From an uncultured Dialister sp. (GTDB lineage Bacteria; Bacillota; Negativicutes; Veillonellales; Dialisteraceae): 64,000 bases of DNA. Below are positions 61,103 to 64,000 of this stretch, in pieces; within the stretch, counting starts at the first letter, position 1, and each line of letters opens with the position of its first letter. The DNA lies in assembly GCA_902462205.1 (NCBI GenBank), contig CABQAR010000001.1, positions 1 to 64,000 of the forward strand, read 5' to 3'. Below the pieces are notes generated by a model, which saw only the letters and a list, made by a program, of their open reading frames with translations, had not been told where the DNA came from and searched no databases. Both the position numbers and the translations under genes were made by a program.

Positions 61103-62087
61103 TATCTATTCCATAGGACTTGTCGTGGCGCTGGCCCTTATTTTTGACTTCATTAACGGATTCCATGATACGGCCAATGCGATAGCGGCCTGTATAGCCA
61201 CCCGTTCGTTAAGCCCGCGGGTCGCTATCCTGATGTCCGCGTTTTTGAATTTCGTCGGCGCGATGGTTTCCACCGGCGTTGCCAAAACGATCGGCGGAGA
61301 TATCGTCACATCGCCGCACATGGTGGATTCCACAGTGCTCATAGCGGCTCTGGCGTCGTCCATCTTATGGAATCTGTTTACCTGGCGGATCGGCATGCCT
61401 TCCAGCTCATCCCATGCGCTGGTCGGCGGTGTCATCGGCGCGGTCATTATTTCTTACGGAACCGGTGCGATCAACGGGCATGGCGTCCTCATGATCGTGG
61501 CAGGGCTCATCGGTTCGCCGATTATCGCTATCTGCAGCGGATATGTGGTGATGACGGTCCTGTTCGTCCTGTTTAGAAATATAGGCAAGTCAAGAGTGAA
61601 TTATATATCCATCCATCTGCAGAACCTGTCAGCAGCGGTCATGGCATTCTCCCATGGCTCGAATGATGCGCAGAAAAGCATGGGGATCATCACGCTGGCC
61701 CTTTTATCGGGCGGCTATATCGAAGCGCTGGAAGTGCCATTCCTGGTCAAGGTGGCCTGTGCGGCGGCCATGTGCGCAGGAACAAGCGTGGGAGGCTGGC
61801 GTATCATCCGGACGGTGGGAAATAAAATATTCCGTCTGGAACCGGTTAATGGACTTGCTGCGGATATCAACGCGGCGCTCATCATATTCTCCGCAACATT
61901 TCTTCATCTCCCTGTATCGACGACCCACGTGGTCACAGGCTCTATCATGGGCGTAGGCTGGGCTAAGCGCTTCCGCGCCGTCCACTGGAGCGTGGCTTAT
62001 TCCATGGTCGGCGCTTGGGTCATGACGATTCCGAGTACGGCAGCTGTGGGAGCCATGCTTTACCTGCTTATCCGGTATGCATTTTAA
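61095..62087 (+). CDS. Inorganic phosphate transporter, PiT family
   Basis: A 330-residue membrane transporter with about ten helices. The duplicated PiT signature is DFINGFHDTANAIAACIATR near the start and AFSHGSNDAQKSMGII in the second half; STTHVVTGSIMGVGWAKR is the C-terminal counterpart. It imports phosphate with a cation. It overlaps the upstream PhoU-like gene, indicating coupled expression. Confidence 0.94.
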   Translation: MPDIYSIGLVVALALIFDFINGFHDTANAIAACIATRSLSPRVAILMSAFLNFVGAMVSTGVAKTIGGDIVTSPHMVDSTVLIAALASSILWNLFTWRIGMPSSSSHALVGGVIGAVIISYGTGAINGHGVLMIVAGLIGSPIIAICSGYVVMTVLFVLFRNIGKSRVNYISIHLQNLSAAVMAFSHGSNDAQKSMGIITLALLSGGYIEALEVPFLVKVACAAAMCAGTSVGGWRIIRTVGNKIFRLEPVNGLAADINAALIIFSATFLHLPVSTTHVVTGSIMGVGWAKRFRAVHWSVAYSMVGAWVMTIPSTAAVGAMLYLLIRYAF

Positions 62088-62101
62088 AATCAAAGAGAAG
62101 G

Positions 62102-62128
62102 ATCGTCCGTTCTGCGGGCGATTTTTTG
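62102..62128 (+). terminator. Terminator after PiT gene
   Basis: ATCGTCCG / CGGGCGAT arms and T6. Confidence 0.75.
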
Positions 62129-62240
62129 CTTATATTGTCTTTAAATAAATGATATTTGTATATTTGTATTCTATTACAGGCTGTTTGTGGTAAAATGATA
62201 AAGTACAGGTAACCCGGATAGGGTATGGAAGGGGTTATTC

Positions 62241-63098
62241 ATGCTTATACAATGGTTTCCCGGGCATATGGCCAAGACAAAAAGATTAATTATCGAGCAT
62301 CTGAAGGCTGTGGATGTAGCAGCAGAACTTTTGGATGCGCGGATTCCCTATTCCAGTGCGAATCCGATGGTGGAGGAGCTTCTTGCAGGAAAACCGAGGG
62401 TCATCATCCTGAATAAGGCAGATCTGGCGGATGCGGAGGCTACGAAGCGGTGGGAAGCCTTTTACAGGGCTAAGGGAATCACCGTGGTTTCCATGAGCTG
62501 CGGGAATGCAAAAGATAAAAAGAAATTTTTAAGGGTAATCAGGGAAGCCGCCGATCCCATGCTGGAGAAATGGAAACGCAGGGGATTGAAAACGCGGTCG
62601 GCCCGGATCATGATACTGGGAATTCCTAATGTGGGAAAATCGACACTGATTAATTTTATTTCAGGAACGGCGTCTGCGAGGACGGCCAATACGCCGGGAC
62701 ATACGCGGGGCAAGCAGTGGGTACGGCTTTCAGAAGGGCTGGATCTGCTTGATACGCCGGGCGTCCTGTGGCCGAAGTTCGAAGACCAGACGGCGGCTTT
62801 GCGTCTGGCAGCGACAGGAGCCATTGCGGGAGATGTCTTTGATGCAGATACAGTCGTGCCCGCGCTGCTTGAGGTACTAGCAGAGGTGGCGCCGGAGTCG
62901 TTAAAGGATAAATACGGGATTGAAGATGTTTCTGCAGATCCACAGATACTTCTGGAGCAGGCAGGAAGAAGGCGGGGATGCCTCCTGCCCGGAGGAGCGA
63001 TTGATTATGACCGGGCAGAAACGATGATATTAAATGATTTCCGTAACGGTAAGCTGGGACGGATCACATTGGATGCGGTCCCGGAGGAGGATGTATGA
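62241..63098 (+). CDS. rbgA: Ribosome biogenesis GTPase RbgA (YlqF)
   Basis: A 285-residue circularly permuted GTPase for late 50S assembly. WFPGHMAKTKRLI is the N-terminal signature, G4 LNKADL near residue 57 precedes G1 GIPNVGKSTLIN near 127, the permuted order, and DTPGVLWPKFE is G3. GGAAGGGG precedes the ATG. It overlaps rnhB by four bases, a classic ylqF-rnhB pair. Confidence 0.95.
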   Translation: MLIQWFPGHMAKTKRLIIEHLKAVDVAAELLDARIPYSSANPMVEELLAGKPRVIILNKADLADAEATKRWEAFYRAKGITVVSMSCGNAKDKKKFLRVIREAADPMLEKWKRRGLKTRSARIMILGIPNVGKSTLINFISGTASARTANTPGHTRGKQWVRLSEGLDLLDTPGVLWPKFEDQTAALRLAATGAIAGDVFDADTVVPALLEVLAEVAPESLKDKYGIEDVSADPQILLEQAGRRRGCLLPGGAIDYDRAETMILNDFRNGKLGRITLDAVPEEDV

Positions 63099-63859
63099 CG
63101 ATTTCGGAAATAAGGGACATTCTGAAAGAAGAGGATGTACCGCAGGAAATATTACAGGAAATCATGTCGGATCCTCGGAAAGGCGCGCAGAACCTGATGG
63201 CGGCCTATGTGAGGAGACGGAACAGGGAAACAGCGGAACGCCTTCGGGTGGAAGAAATGTACCAGCCGGAATCTGCTTTTTATAAAAAAGGAATGAAATA
63301 TATCGTCGGCATCGACGAAGTGGGACGGGGGCCGCTCGCCGGCCCGGTTACGGTGGCGGCGGTCGTACTGAAGCCGCATTGGTTTGTTTCCGGACTGAAT
63401 GATTCCAAAAAGGTGACGCCTGTCCACAGGGAAGAAATCGCGCGGAAAATCCATGAGGAAGCGGTGGATATTTCCATCATCAGCCTTCCGCCGTCAGAAA
63501 TCGACGCGTTGAATATTTATGAGGCGACGATGGAAGCCATGTACATGGCAGTAAAGAATCTGAAGGTGAAACCGGAAGCGGTTATCGTGGATGCCATGCC
63601 GCTCCATTTCACGATACCCTGCCTGTCCCTCGTCCATGGAGATGCACGGTGTGCTTCCGTGGCGGCAGCTTCCATCGTGGCAAAGGTGCATCGGGACCAT
63701 CTGATGGATGAATATGATACAGCATATCCCGGATATGGATTCTCACAGCATAAGGGATATGGAACGGCAGAACATATAGAAGCGATCAGGCGGCTGGGAA
63801 TCACGCCGATCCACAGAAAAAGCTTTGAACCCGTAAAAAGCATGGTCATGGGAAAATAA
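63095..63859 (+). CDS. rnhB: Ribonuclease HII
   Basis: A 254-residue enzyme removing ribonucleotides from DNA and RNA primers. The N-terminal extension (about 1-70) is found in Firmicutes forms. The catalytic domain shows GIDEVGRGPLAGPVTVAAVV (Asp-Glu), VDAMPL and VHGDARCASVAAASIVAKVHRD (Asp residues), completing the DEDD set. ATGA overlap with rbgA. Confidence 0.95.
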   Translation: MTISEIRDILKEEDVPQEILQEIMSDPRKGAQNLMAAYVRRRNRETAERLRVEEMYQPESAFYKKGMKYIVGIDEVGRGPLAGPVTVAAVVLKPHWFVSGLNDSKKVTPVHREEIARKIHEEAVDISIISLPPSEIDALNIYEATMEAMYMAVKNLKVKPEAVIVDAMPLHFTIPCLSLVHGDARCASVAAASIVAKVHRDHLMDEYDTAYPGYGFSQHKGYGTAEHIEAIRRLGITPIHRKSFEPVKSMVMGK

Positions 63860-63895
63860 GTGACTGCATTGAAATCAGTAATTGGGAGGCAGACA

Positions 63896-64000
63896 ATGAA
63901 ACAGTGCATGGATACAGACAATCTTCACAGAAGATTGAGAAAGATCATCGGACAGGTACAGGCGATTGACCGGATGGTTGATGAGGATATCGCCTGCGAA
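63896..64000 (+). CDS. CsoR/FrmR-family metal or formaldehyde repressor, partial
   Basis: The window ends 35 codons into the gene. The product starts MKQCMDTDNLHRRLRKII and continues GQVQAIDRMVDEDIACE, the helical DUF156 pattern with the conserved Cys (IACE) used by CsoR and FrmR. GGGAGG precedes the ATG. Ligand class (Cu, Ni/Co, formaldehyde, persulfide) cannot be judged from this fragment. Confidence 0.85.
   Translation, partial: MKQCMDTDNLHRRLRKIIGQVQAIDRMVDEDIACE

Overview
The window looks like a low-to-mid-GC chromosome segment from a diderm Firmicute (Negativicutes), most likely Dialister or a close relative. It pairs OmpM-type outer-membrane porins carrying an SLH domain and ending in Phe with Firmicutes regulation: T-boxes, FapR, PadR, and the gene order cysS-mrnC-rlmB-yacP. 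The genus is inferred from overall character; I could run no search. No rRNA, tRNA, prophage, transposase or CRISPR array is visible.

Layout. 1-6.5 kb: two tandem ompM porin genes set among about ten copies of a roughly 305-bp two-part repeat, with a DUF559 endonuclease-like gene inside the repeat field. 6.6-12 kb: a peptide/nickel-type ABC importer operon. 12.0-13.7 kb: an OFA-family transporter behind what reads as a ZTP (pfl) riboswitch. 13.8-15.9 kb: a RuBisCO-like protein and a GT2 glycosyltransferase. 16.1-20.6 kb: a minus-strand cluster of small exported, charged, low-complexity proteins, several sharing an RDYRIAL-like motif, with a PadR/DUF1700 operon whose promoter contains a near-perfect palindrome. 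20.6-26.7 kb: two LivK-like lipoproteins, each behind a T-box with one specifier domain but three successive T-box/terminator modules (Ile and Leu specifiers by my reading), then an isoleucine-2-epimerase-like PLP enzyme and a YkvI-type transporter. 26.8-31.9 kb: RsiV/DUF3298-like protein, LysE exporter, SIMPL protein, L,D-transpeptidase, HD hydrolase, sirtuin. 31.9-38.7 kb: a putative structured RNA, a Cys T-box and cysS-mrnC-rlmB-yacP, then secG-rnr-smpB. 38.7-43.5 kb: cell-wall amidase plus GerMN lipoprotein, and a deacetylase/NAGPA/unknown trio. 43.7-45.0 kb: pyrF-pyrE. 45.2-53.5 kb: a nitronate-monooxygenase-like gene divergent from fapR-plsX-fabH-fabD-fabG-acpP-fabF-rnc. 53.6-64 kb: cobO, a VTT membrane protein, Val T-box with valS-folC, rubrerythrin, a PhoU-like/PiT phosphate pair, rbgA-rnhB, and the start of a CsoR-type repressor.

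Functional themes. RNA leaders that read tRNA charging or ZTP control the amino-acid, tRNA-synthetase and one-carbon-linked genes. The branched-chain section combines two orphan binding proteins, an epimerase-like enzyme and a secondary transporter under Ile/Leu sensing, which suggests scavenging of branched-chain amino acids, perhaps including D-allo-isoleucine. The fatty-acid cluster has no obvious enoyl-ACP reductase apart from the divergent NMO-like gene. The strongest candidates for something new are the one-specifier/three-terminator T-boxes, the mosaic RDYRIAL-like secreted-protein family, the 213-nt structured RNA fused upstream of the Cys T-box, and the repeat/DUF559 field.
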